NCBI GenBank assembly: GCA_016218465.1
Contig: JACREA010000034.1
Coordinates: 1 to 11,266 of the forward strand
Origin: Nitrosomonadales bacterium
GTDB taxonomy: Bacteria > Pseudomonadota > Gammaproteobacteria > Burkholderiales > Gallionellaceae
Length of the DNA stretch: 11,266 nucleotides
Direction: 5' to 3'
Part shown: one piece after another, positions 1 to 5,985 of the stretch
Layout of the letters: each line of letters opens with the position of its first letter
Numbering within the stretch: the first letter of the stretch is position 1
Program-made: the position numbers and the translations under genes
The notes under the pieces: model-generated
Told to the model about the DNA's origin: nothing
The model's database searches: none
What the model saw: the letters and a program-made list of their open reading frames with translations, nothing else

Positions 1-1
1 G

Positions 2-637
2 CGCCGCGTATTCGGCGTGTGCGGCATCGACATGATCGCCGGGCCGTCGGAAATCCTGGTGATCTGCGACGGGCAAACCGACCCGGACTGGATCGCGATG
101 GACCTGTTCTCGCAGGCCGAGCACGACGAACTGGCGCAGGCGATATTGCTGTCGCCGGATGCCGCGTTCATCGAGCGAGTAGCTCAGAGTGCGAACAAGC
201 TGCTGGAGCAAATGCCGCGCCGCGATATCATCCAGACCGCGCTGGAAAATCGCGGCGCATTGATCCATGTCGCCGACCTCGACGAAGCCTGCGCGATCAG
301 CAACCGCATCGCTCCAGAGCATCTGGAGTTATCGGTAGAAGAACCGCAAAACTGGCTGCCCAAACTGAAACACGCCGGCGCGATTTTCATGGGCCGCTAC
401 ACCTCCGAATCGCTCGGCGACTACTGCGCGGGCCCGAACCATGTTCTGCCGACCTCGGGCACAGCGCGATTCTCCTCGCCGCTGGGCGTGTACGACTTCC
501 AGAAACGCAGCAGCCTGATCCAGGTTTCCGCGCAGGGCGCACAGAAACTTGGCGCAATTGCAGCCACGCTGGCATTCGGCGAAGGCTTGCAGGCGCACGC
601 GCAATCTGCATCGTTCAGGAAGCACGCGGAATCCTGA
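2..637 (+). CDS. hisD: Histidinol dehydrogenase, C-terminal half (5' end outside window)
   Basis: HisD catalyses the last two steps of histidine biosynthesis, the NAD-dependent, zinc-dependent oxidation of L-histidinol through the aldehyde to L-histidine, in the cytoplasm. The reading frame is open at the left edge, so only about 211 codons of an enzyme usually near 430 residues are present. Counting from the first full codon, the conserved GIDMIAGPSE segment is at residues 8-17. SQAEHD (37-42) gives the zinc ligands Gln38 and His41. APEHLEL carries the catalytic Glu-His pair, GDYCAGPNHVLPT the zinc-binding Asp, and the final GLQAHAQS the last zinc-binding His. All expected active-site residues of this half are therefore present. 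A GTG at 17 lies inside the conserved domain and is not the true start. No histidine gene follows within the window, so hisD seems to end its transcription unit here or to have been separated from the rest of a his operon. Confidence 0.95.
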   Translation, partial: RRVFGVCGIDMIAGPSEILVICDGQTDPDWIAMDLFSQAEHDELAQAILLSPDAAFIERVAQSANKLLEQMPRRDIIQTALENRGALIHVADLDEACAISNRIAPEHLELSVEEPQNWLPKLKHAGAIFMGRYTSESLGDYCAGPNHVLPTSGTARFSSPLGVYDFQKRSSLIQVSAQGAQKLGAIAATLAFGEGLQAHAQSASFRKHAES

Positions 638-932
638 GAAATAATAACGTTTCGGAAATTGTGGGTGTTGGATTAGGAGTGGACAATTTCGAGCATCTTC
701 CTGACTGGCGCAACTGATTTCGCGAACATTGTGCATGCTGTTCGATCTGGCTGGTGCTGGTAGCAGTTTCGTCGCCAATCTTGATGCTGACAGGAGGCAG
801 AAATTTCTCGATCACGCAGTCAGAAGCCGCACAAGATGCTTGATGCACGAAATGCTAGGACAACCCAGATGGCCTGTAATTTGGTCTCAGAAGTGTTACG
901 AATATTAAGCCAGCTACCCGCGACTATTTGAC
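638..932. other. Intergenic stretch after hisD with no supported gene
   Basis: I see no convincing coding region, RNA gene or known repeat in this stretch. Short ORFs exist on the minus strand (for example 615-848), but they lack family motifs and a clear ribosome-binding site. The only local structure noticed is an 8-base inverted repeat, GAAATTGT at 655-662 and ACAATTTC at 683-690. It has a 20-base loop and no T-tract, so it is not a convincing Rho-independent terminator for hisD. The sequence is more AT-rich and less codon-structured than the flanking genes, as expected of a decayed or non-coding region. Confidence 0.5.
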
Positions 933-1238
933 GTGCCGCAACACTTTACGTTCGAAGCCGCCCGACGAGCCAATCGAGGCGATCGTGTCATTGGCGGCAT
1001 TCATCAGGCGACTGAGGTCGAGGGAGGGAATGTCTGGTGCGTTCTGGAAGATGATCATGGGGTTGAACTCGATTTGTGCCGCGTTCAGGTGTTGCAGGAT
1101 AATAGCGGCAAGCTGCGCCTTGCCCTTACCGGGAACGCCGGGCAGGTAGAGGGGTTGCAGTCCGGGCAGTACCTTGCGCTGTTGCGTGCAAAATATAAAG
1201 CCAAGCGCAATTTCATCAAACTGCTGGACAAACTGTAA
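933..1238 (+). CDS. Hypothetical protein, about 101 residues, possibly a gene remnant
   Basis: I do not recognise this ORF. It would start at GTG 933 and end with TAA at 1238, 40 bases before lolA. In its favour, first codon positions are rich in G and third positions are mostly G or C, a pattern of real coding on the plus strand. The product is soluble-looking, with a charged C-terminus (RAKYKAKRNFIKLLDKL) and no signal peptide or membrane segment. Against it, no Shine-Dalgarno sequence precedes the GTG. The frame is open only back to 909 (TAA at 906-908), and no other start is evident. It may therefore be a 5'-truncated remnant, an independent small gene, or a chance ORF. An overlapping minus-strand ORF (924-1286) is less likely because it runs across the lolA start and its wobble positions match the plus-strand first positions. 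Confidence 0.4.
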   Translation: MPQHFTFEAARRANRGDRVIGGIHQATEVEGGNVWCVLEDDHGVELDLCRVQVLQDNSGKLRLALTGNAGQVEGLQSGQYLALLRAKYKAKRNFIKLLDKL

Positions 1239-1278
1239 TTCCCGAATTCCGCATATTGTTGAAGTGTAGAGGTAGCCC

Positions 1279-1905
1279 GTGGGCAAATTCAGAATATCAA
1301 AATGCCTGTTCTTTTGTATATTGGCGCTGCCGCTTACAGCCTATGCCGGAGCCATCGAAAAACTCAAGACTTTCGTCTCCGCGACACGCTCTGCGCAGGC
1401 GAATTTCACTCAGGAGGTACAGGACCAGAACGGCAAGCGCATCCAGAGCGCATCCGGCATCATGCAGTTCCAGCGCCCCGGCAAATTCCGCTGGTCTTAC
1501 CAGAAGCCCTACGAGCAGCTCATCGTCGGCGACGGCGCAAAATTCTGGCTGTACGATGTGGACCTGAACCAGGTGACGGTCAAAAAGCTGGATGCGGCAC
1601 TGGGCAGCAGCCCCGCCGCGTTGCTCGCCGGCAACAACGAAATCGAACGCGATTTTATCCTCAAGGAAAGCGGCAACCGGGATGGGCTTGAATGGTTGCA
1701 AGCCACGCCAAAAGGGCAAGACAGCAGCTTTAACGGCATCCTTATGGCATTTAACGTTCAATCCGAATTGGTCATCATGGAGTTGAATGACATGTACGGA
1801 CATAAAACCTTATTGCGCTTTTCTGAGATGCAGCGCAATCCGAAGTTACCAGAACAACAATTCAAATTCACGCCTCCAAAGGGCGCGGATGTGCTGGGTG
1901 AATGA
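1279..1905 (+). CDS. lolA: Outer-membrane lipoprotein carrier protein LolA
   Basis: LolA is the periplasmic chaperone that takes lipoproteins released from the inner membrane by LolCDE and hands them to LolB in the outer membrane. The product has 208 residues, close to the usual 200-210. The GTG start at 1279 is chosen because AGAGG (1268-1272) lies six bases upstream and it gives a complete signal peptide: basic start, hydrophobic core at about 8-22, and AYA before a likely cleavage at 23/24. The QRPGKFRW motif holds Arg66. This is residue 43 of the mature protein and matches the functionally important Arg43 of E. coli LolA. The C-terminus FKFTPPKGADV matches the family's closing FTPPxG motif. 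The gene is followed by rarA and serS, as in E. coli, but ftsK is not upstream. The separate LolA-like protein at 7350 is a distant relative in a different operon. Confidence 0.93.
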   Translation: MGKFRISKCLFFCILALPLTAYAGAIEKLKTFVSATRSAQANFTQEVQDQNGKRIQSASGIMQFQRPGKFRWSYQKPYEQLIVGDGAKFWLYDVDLNQVTVKKLDAALGSSPAALLAGNNEIERDFILKESGNRDGLEWLQATPKGQDSSFNGILMAFNVQSELVIMELNDMYGHKTLLRFSEMQRNPKLPEQQFKFTPPKGADVLGE

Positions 1906-1932
1906 TTCTCGCGCGACGACAAGAATGATTCA

Positions 1933-2006
1933 GCCACGGATGAACACTGATGAAACACGGATGGCCATTTTGGTGTTATCCGTGAATATCCGTGTTCATC
2001 CGTGGC
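1933..2006. repeat. Palindromic intergenic repeat between lolA and rarA
   Basis: A perfect 15-base inverted repeat brackets the element: GCCACGGATGAACAC at 1933-1947 and GTGTTCATCCGTGGC at 1992-2006. A second inner pair, CACGGAT (1956-1962) and ATCCGTG (1978-1984), lets the whole 74-base unit fold into a long two-tier hairpin with a short loop. The CCACGGATGAACAC-type unit, with internal near-repeats of ACGGATGAACACGGAT character, is one I recognise as a dispersed intergenic repeat in many proteobacterial genomes; this is recalled, not searched. There is no T-tract after it, so it is not a standard terminator. It may instead affect mRNA stability between lolA and rarA. Confidence 0.85.
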
Positions 2007-2019
2007 CGATGACTGTTCC

Positions 2020-3396
2020 ATGACTGCCGCCGACTTGTTTGATTCACCATCCCCCGCTGCGCCATTGGCGGAACGCCTGCGCCCCAAACACATCGACGAG
2101 GTCATCGGGCAATCACACTTATTGGGTGAAGGCAGGCCGCTGCGCCTTGCGTTCCAGTCAGGCAAGCTGCACTCGATGATTTTGTGGGGGCCGCCGGGGG
2201 TGGGCAAGACCACGCTGGCGCGGCTGATGGCGCAGGCATTCGATGCCGAATTCGTGCCGCTGTCGGCGGTGCTGTCTGGCGTGAAAGACATCCGCGAGGC
2301 CATCGCGCAGGCGCAGCAAGTGCTGCAATTGCGCGGACGACACACCATCCTGTTCGTCGACGAAGTGCACCGCTTCAACAAGTCGCAGCAGGACGCATTC
2401 CTGCCGTTCGTCGAGCAGGGGCTGTTGACGTTCATAGGCGCGACCACCGAGAATCCGTCCTTCGAGGTGAACAATGCGCTGCTGTCGCGCGCCCAGGTGT
2501 ATGTGCTGCATGCGCTGTCTGCTGATGAACTGGGCGCTTTGTTTGAGCGTGCGCTACAAACACTAGACACCGTTCGCCCTGAGCTTGTCGAAGGGCGGGC
2601 TTCGACAGGCTCAGCCCGAACGGATGTTTTACAATTTTCCGAAGAGGCTAAAGAGCGCATCATCGGGTACGCCGACGGTGATGCGCGCCGTTTGCTCAAC
2701 GCACTGGAACAGTTACAGACTGCCGCACAAACTTCCGGCGTGAGCAACATCGACGCCAAGTTTCTCGACAACACGCTGGCGCAGAACCTGCGCCGTTTCG
2801 ACAAGGGCGGTGAAGCGTTCTATGACCAGATTTCCGCGTTGCACAAGTCGGTGCGCGGCTCCAACCCGGACGCCGCGCTGTACTGGCTGGTGCGCATGCT
2901 GGACGGCGGCGCCGACCCGCGCTACCTGGCGCGGCGTATTGTGCGCATGGCATGGGAAGACGTAGGGCTGGCCGACCCTCGCGGCATTGAAATCGCGCTT
3001 AATGCCGCTGGAACCTATGAACGCTTGGGTTCCCCTGAAGGCGAGCTGGCGCTGGCGCAAGCGGTGCTGTATATGGCTGTCGCTGCCAAGTCGAATGCGG
3101 GTTACGTCGCGTATAATGCCGCCCGCGCCTGGGTGGTGAAGGATGGTTCGCGTGAAGTGCCGCTGCACCTGCGCAACGCACCGACCAAACTGATGAAGCA
3201 GCTCGATTACGGCAAGGATTACCGCTATGCGCACGACGAGGTAGGCGGTTATGCGGCGGGGGAAAATTATTTTCCGGACGGCATGCCGGAAGTGAATTTT
3301 TACCAGCCGACTGATCGGGGGCTGGAAGCGAAGATCGCCGAAAAGCTGGCGCACTTGCGCGAGCAGGACGCAAAAGCAAAAAACAAAAAAGGATAA
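2020..3396 (+). CDS. rarA: Replication-associated recombination protein A (AAA+ ATPase, RarA/MgsA)
   Basis: RarA is a AAA+ ATPase of the clamp-loader/RuvB type that acts at stalled or gapped replication forks. With the ATG at 2020 the product has 458 residues, against about 447 in E. coli. Walker A (GPPGVGKTT) is at 57-65, Walker B (ILFVDE) at 110-115 and sensor 1 (GATTEN) at 140-145. An arginine-finger-like LLSRA ends near 158. The C-terminal tetramerisation region contains the family blocks ISALHKSVRGS, APTKLMKQ and YRYAHDE. A GTG at 2002 in the same frame is rejected as start because it lies inside the upstream palindromic repeat and the extra residues are not conserved. Residues about 184-202 are encoded by a palindromic repeat (2570-2623) inserted in frame in a loop where E. 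coli RarA is shorter. All ATPase motifs are intact, so the protein is probably functional. serS follows after five bases. Confidence 0.95.
   Translation: MTAADLFDSPSPAAPLAERLRPKHIDEVIGQSHLLGEGRPLRLAFQSGKLHSMILWGPPGVGKTTLARLMAQAFDAEFVPLSAVLSGVKDIREAIAQAQQVLQLRGRHTILFVDEVHRFNKSQQDAFLPFVEQGLLTFIGATTENPSFEVNNALLSRAQVYVLHALSADELGALFERALQTLDTVRPELVEGRASTGSARTDVLQFSEEAKERIIGYADGDARRLLNALEQLQTAAQTSGVSNIDAKFLDNTLAQNLRRFDKGGEAFYDQISALHKSVRGSNPDAALYWLVRMLDGGADPRYLARRIVRMAWEDVGLADPRGIEIALNAAGTYERLGSPEGELALAQAVLYMAVAAKSNAGYVAYNAARAWVVKDGSREVPLHLRNAPTKLMKQLDYGKDYRYAHDEVGGYAAGENYFPDGMPEVNFYQPTDRGLEAKIAEKLAHLREQDAKAKNKKG
2570..2623. repeat. Palindromic repeat inserted in frame inside rarA
   Basis: Two 24-base arms, 2570-2593 and 2600-2623, are inverted copies matching at 21 of 24 positions, with a six-base loop (GGCGGG). 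The left arm begins CCGTTCGCCCTGAGC and the right arm ends CTCAGCCCGAACGG. At 54 bases it is exactly 18 codons and leaves the rarA frame open, encoding VRPELVEGRASTGSART. I recognise both the DNA (TTCGACAGGCTCAG core) and this peptide as a dispersed proteobacterial palindromic repeat, normally intergenic. Comparison with the recalled E. coli RarA shows additional residues at this point only, between the sensor-1 region and the GDARR motif. Confidence 0.9.
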
Positions 3397-3401
3397 GCAG
3401 C

Positions 3402-4736
3402 ATGTTGGATATTCAATCATTACGGAATGATTTGGCAGGTGTAGCGGCACGTCTTGCGGCGCGCGGCTTTAAGCTGGATACCGCGAGATTTGAGCATTTG
3501 GAAGGCGAGCGCAAGACTATTCAGACACGTACGCAGGAGGCACAGGCCAAGCGCAATAGTTCGTCCAAGCTGATCGGCCAAGCCAAGGCCAAGGGCGAAG
3601 ATGTGCCGGCGATCATGGCTGAAGTGGCGAACCTCGGCGACGAGCTCAAACAGCTCGAAACGCGCTTGAGCGATGTGCAGCATGAGTTAAATGCCTTTCT
3701 TGCGGTGATCCCCAATACCCCGCACGGCAGCGTGCCGATGGGGAAATCCGAGGCCGACAATCTTGAAGTGCGCAAGGTAGGCAGCGTTCCAAAGTTTGAT
3801 TTTGAAGTAAAGGATCACGTCAGCATCGGCGAAGGGTTGGGCGGGCTGGATTTCGAGACGGCCACGAAGATCGCTGGAGCGCGCTTCTCGCTGCTGAAAG
3901 GCCCGTTGGCGCGTTTGCATCGTGCCCTCTCGCAGTTCATGCTGGATACACATACCGAGAAGCACGGCTATACCGAGACCTATGTGCCCTATCTGGTAAA
4001 CGCCGCTTCGATGCGCGGCACCGGGCAGTTGCCGAAGTTCGAAGCAGATTTGTATCGAGTACCGAGATATTTGGCTACAGAGGACGGCTTGCATATTGAG
4101 TTAGAGCAAGGCGGGAAACTGTTGGCGGAAGACTTTTATCTAATCCCCACCGCCGAAGTCCCGGTGACCAACATCGTGCGCGACTCCATCGTGCCGCTGG
4201 AGCAACTGCCGCTGAAATTTGTGGCGCACACGCCGTGTTTCCGCAGCGAGGCCGGTTCCTACGGCAAGGATACGCGCGGCATGATCCGCCAGCACCAGTT
4301 CGACAAGGTGGAACTGGTGCAGATCGTTCACCCCGAAAAATCCTATGAAGGGCTGGAAGAATTGCTCGGCCATGCCGAAGTCATTCTGCAAAAACTCGGC
4401 CTGCCATATCGTGTGGTGAAACTGTGCACCGGAGACATGGGTTTTTCCGCCGCGCTGACCTACGACATCGAGGTGTGGCTGCCCGCGCAGAACACGTACC
4501 GCGAAATCTCCTCATGCAGCAATTTCGAGGCGTTCCAGGCACGCAGGATGCAGGCGCGTTTCCGCAACGTGCAGGGCAAACCGGAATTGCTGCATACATT
4601 GAACGGCTCCGGCCTGGCTGTAGGGCGCACACTGGTTGCCGTGCTGGAGAATTATCAACAAGCTGACGGCAGCGTGGTGGTCCCCGAAGTATTACGCCCT
4701 TACATGGGCGGGCTGTCCGTTATCAAAGCAGCCTGA
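3402..4736 (+). CDS. serS: Seryl-tRNA synthetase
   Basis: SerRS charges tRNA-Ser with serine and is a class II aminoacyl-tRNA synthetase. The start ATG at 3402 has AAAGGA (3388-3393) eight bases upstream, overlapping the end of rarA, so the two are probably cotranscribed. Residues about 1-105 form the N-terminal antiparallel coiled-coil arm that grips the long variable arm of tRNA-Ser, ending in the NTPHGSVP linker. The TAE serine-recognition motif is at 250-252. Motif 2 (CFRSEAG, with RQHQFDKVE) lies at about 279-304, and motif 3 (GLAVGRTLVAVLE) at 404-416. The length of 444 exceeds the 430 of E. coli. The excess falls almost entirely in one loop between PKFEADLY and YLIPTAEV (about 218-245), where the codons are also more AT-rich. 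Catalytic motifs are intact. A tRNA-Ser gene lies at the right end of this window, but the two are not adjacent. Confidence 0.97.
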   Translation: MLDIQSLRNDLAGVAARLAARGFKLDTARFEHLEGERKTIQTRTQEAQAKRNSSSKLIGQAKAKGEDVPAIMAEVANLGDELKQLETRLSDVQHELNAFLAVIPNTPHGSVPMGKSEADNLEVRKVGSVPKFDFEVKDHVSIGEGLGGLDFETATKIAGARFSLLKGPLARLHRALSQFMLDTHTEKHGYTETYVPYLVNAASMRGTGQLPKFEADLYRVPRYLATEDGLHIELEQGGKLLAEDFYLIPTAEVPVTNIVRDSIVPLEQLPLKFVAHTPCFRSEAGSYGKDTRGMIRQHQFDKVELVQIVHPEKSYEGLEELLGHAEVILQKLGLPYRVVKLCTGDMGFSAALTYDIEVWLPAQNTYREISSCSNFEAFQARRMQARFRNVQGKPELLHTLNGSGLAVGRTLVAVLENYQQADGSVVVPEVLRPYMGGLSVIKAA

Positions 4737-4747
4737 TCCCGGTTCGA

Positions 4748-4769
4748 GGCGGTTCGCCCCCCGTTTTTT
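4748..4769 (+). terminator. Weak candidate terminator after serS
   Basis: A short GGCG-GTT-CGCC hairpin (4748-4758) is followed, after a run of C, by six T residues at 4764-4769, twelve bases after the serS stop. The stem is only four base pairs and the T-tract is separated from it, so this is a marginal Rho-independent terminator. A transcript boundary here would fit the gap of about 110 bases before the next gene and its own strong ribosome-binding site. Confidence 0.25.
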
Positions 4770-4835
4770 GCAATTCGTCGCTTTCTGCTTCCCAGTTCGA
4801 CATCGCCTGTTTACAGTGCGCTCTGTCATAAACCG

Positions 4836-4843
4836 AAAGGAGG
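4836..4843 (+). promoter_or_regulatory. Strong Shine-Dalgarno of the DUF2141 gene
   Basis: AAAGGAGG lies six bases before the ATG at 4850. It is the strongest ribosome-binding site in the window and marks the likely first gene of the downstream operon. I did not find a convincing -35/-10 pair in the 100 bases before it. Confidence 0.75.
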
Positions 4844-4849
4844 GCAACG

Positions 4850-5269
4850 ATGCAACGATTGATGGCAACCGCCGTGCTGTTGACAGCAGCCGGTGTCCAG
4901 GCAGGCGAACTCAAGCTGGAACTGCATGGAAAAGGTCTGGCTGGTAACCAGATACGGGTTGCAGTCTATTCGGCCAATGCGCCGGAACAGTTTTCTTCCG
5001 ACGAAAAGTTTTTTCGGGGAGTGGTGAGCGAGGCGGCGTCCGACCACTTGACTGTGACAGTGCCGGATTTGCCGCCCGGAAAATATGCCGTGGCAGCCTA
5101 TGCCGACAAAAACAAGAACGGCAGGCAGGACAAAAACTTTCTGGGCATGCCGACCGAAATTTACGGTTTTTCCAACGATGTGCGCGGCATGTTCGGCCCG
5201 CCCGATTTCGCAGCGGTCGCGTTCGTGGTCGGCGAGGGCGCCATATCCAAATCCATTCACTTGCATTGA
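4850..5269 (+). CDS. Exported DUF2141 family protein
   Basis: This is a 139-residue secreted protein of the uncharacterised DUF2141 family. The first 18 residues form a signal peptide (hydrophobic 5-16, VQA before the cut), so the mature protein should be periplasmic or surface-exposed. The remainder reads as a small beta-sandwich: LKLELHGKGL, QIRVAVYSA, LTVTVPDLPPGKYAVAAYAD. It is followed by a calcium-loop-like DKNKNGRQD (86-94) and the family-typical GMPTEIYGFSND (99-110). The Asp/Asn spacing suggests metal binding, which is inference. No function is established for the family. The stop overlaps a TTG of the following ABC ATPase frame, and the chosen ATPase ATG lies eight bases downstream, so the gene appears to open the transport operon and may encode an accessory or cargo-related factor. 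Confidence 0.8.
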   Translation: MQRLMATAVLLTAAGVQAGELKLELHGKGLAGNQIRVAVYSANAPEQFSSDEKFFRGVVSEAASDHLTVTVPDLPPGKYAVAAYADKNKNGRQDKNFLGMPTEIYGFSNDVRGMFGPPDFAAVAFVVGEGAISKSIHLH

Positions 5270-5271
5270 GG
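5268..5271 (+). promoter_or_regulatory. Ribosome-binding site that decides the ABC ATPase start
   Basis: GAGG, overlapping the DUF2141 stop codon, sits six bases before the ATG at 5278. The alternative TTG at 5266 in the same frame has no such site and would add only MRPD, so ATG 5278 is preferred. Confidence 0.55.
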
Positions 5272-5277
5272 CCGGAC

Positions 5278-5985
5278 ATGGGCGATAACGCGAATCATCC
5301 ACCTATCTTGAAGCTGCGCAATGTGTGCCGCCGCTTCCTGCTGGGCGAGACCACCATAGACGCGCTGCACAGTATCTCGCTCGACATTCATGCGGGCGAG
5401 TTTCTCGCGGTGTGGGGTCCTTCCGGTAGCGGCAAATCAACCTTGATGAATATCATCGGCCTGATCGACTCGCCGACCGATGGCGAAGTGCATTTCGAGG
5501 AACAGGACACGCGTGTGCTGGCGGACGATGAGCTCACCGGTTTTCGCGGCAAGAAGATCGGCTTCGTGTTCCAGAACTTCAATCTCGTGCCGGTGCTCTC
5601 CGCGCTGGAGAATGTGATGCTGCCTTTGCAGATTCAAGGTGTGGCCGAGCACACAGCGCGCGAACGCGCCGCTGCCGCGTTGGTGGATGTCGGACTGGAG
5701 CGGTTCAAGAATTCGTTGCCGGATAAACTTTCCGGCGGGCAACGTCAGCGCGTCGCTATCGCCCGTGCGCTGGTGGTCGAACCCAAGCTGGTCATTGCCG
5801 ACGAGCCGACGGCGAATCTGGATTCCGAGAATAGCCGCATGGTGGTGGACTTGATGCGCGAGATGAACCGTGCGCGCAAGGTGACGTTTGTATTCACCAC
5901 GCACGACCCGCGTTTGCTGGAGCACGTGGACAGGAAGATATTGCTGCGCGACGGCAACATTGAAAGCGATGAGGTGACGGCATGA
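5278..5985 (+). CDS. ABC transporter ATP-binding protein, MacB/LolD type
   Basis: This is the cytoplasmic ATPase subunit of an ABC exporter or extractor of the MacB/LolD/FtsE class, 235 residues long. Walker A (GPSGSGKST) is at 47-55, the Q-loop glutamine at 99 within FQNFNLVPVLSALENV, and the signature LSGGQRQRVAIARA starts at 151. Walker B (LVIADE) is at 171-176 followed by PTANLDS, and the switch histidine is His209 (TTHD). All catalytic elements are present, so it should hydrolyse ATP. In this class the ATPase dimer powers permeases that do not translocate across the inner membrane but move substrates already in the membrane or periplasm. Its TGA overlaps the ATG of the permease (ATGA), which indicates translational coupling and a dedicated pair. 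The true lolD of the housekeeping Lol pathway is expected elsewhere. I cannot tell from this sequence alone whether this copy replaces it. Confidence 0.93.
   Translation: MGDNANHPPILKLRNVCRRFLLGETTIDALHSISLDIHAGEFLAVWGPSGSGKSTLMNIIGLIDSPTDGEVHFEEQDTRVLADDELTGFRGKKIGFVFQNFNLVPVLSALENVMLPLQIQGVAEHTARERAAAALVDVGLERFKNSLPDKLSGGQRQRVAIARALVVEPKLVIADEPTANLDSENSRMVVDLMREMNRARKVTFVFTTHDPRLLEHVDRKILLRDGNIESDEVTA

Noticed and set aside
19..717. 232-residue plus-strand ORF overlapping hisD in another frame
   Set aside because: It is an Arg-rich shadow frame, while hisD carries all conserved zinc-binding and catalytic residues in the other frame.
924..1286. 120-residue minus-strand ORF in the hisD-lolA gap
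   Set aside because: It overlaps the lolA start, and its wobble positions coincide with the G-rich first positions of the plus-strand ORF. The plus strand is therefore more likely to be coding, if either is.
2002..2019. GTG start giving RarA six more residues
   Set aside because: The codon lies in the right arm of the intergenic palindrome, and the added residues are repeat-derived. ATG 2020 gives a more typical N-terminus.
1758..2804. 348-residue minus-strand ORF opposite rarA
   Set aside because: It is Ser/Arg/Cys-rich low-quality sequence, lies antisense to the well-supported lolA end and rarA, and has no domain pattern. It is open because of base composition.
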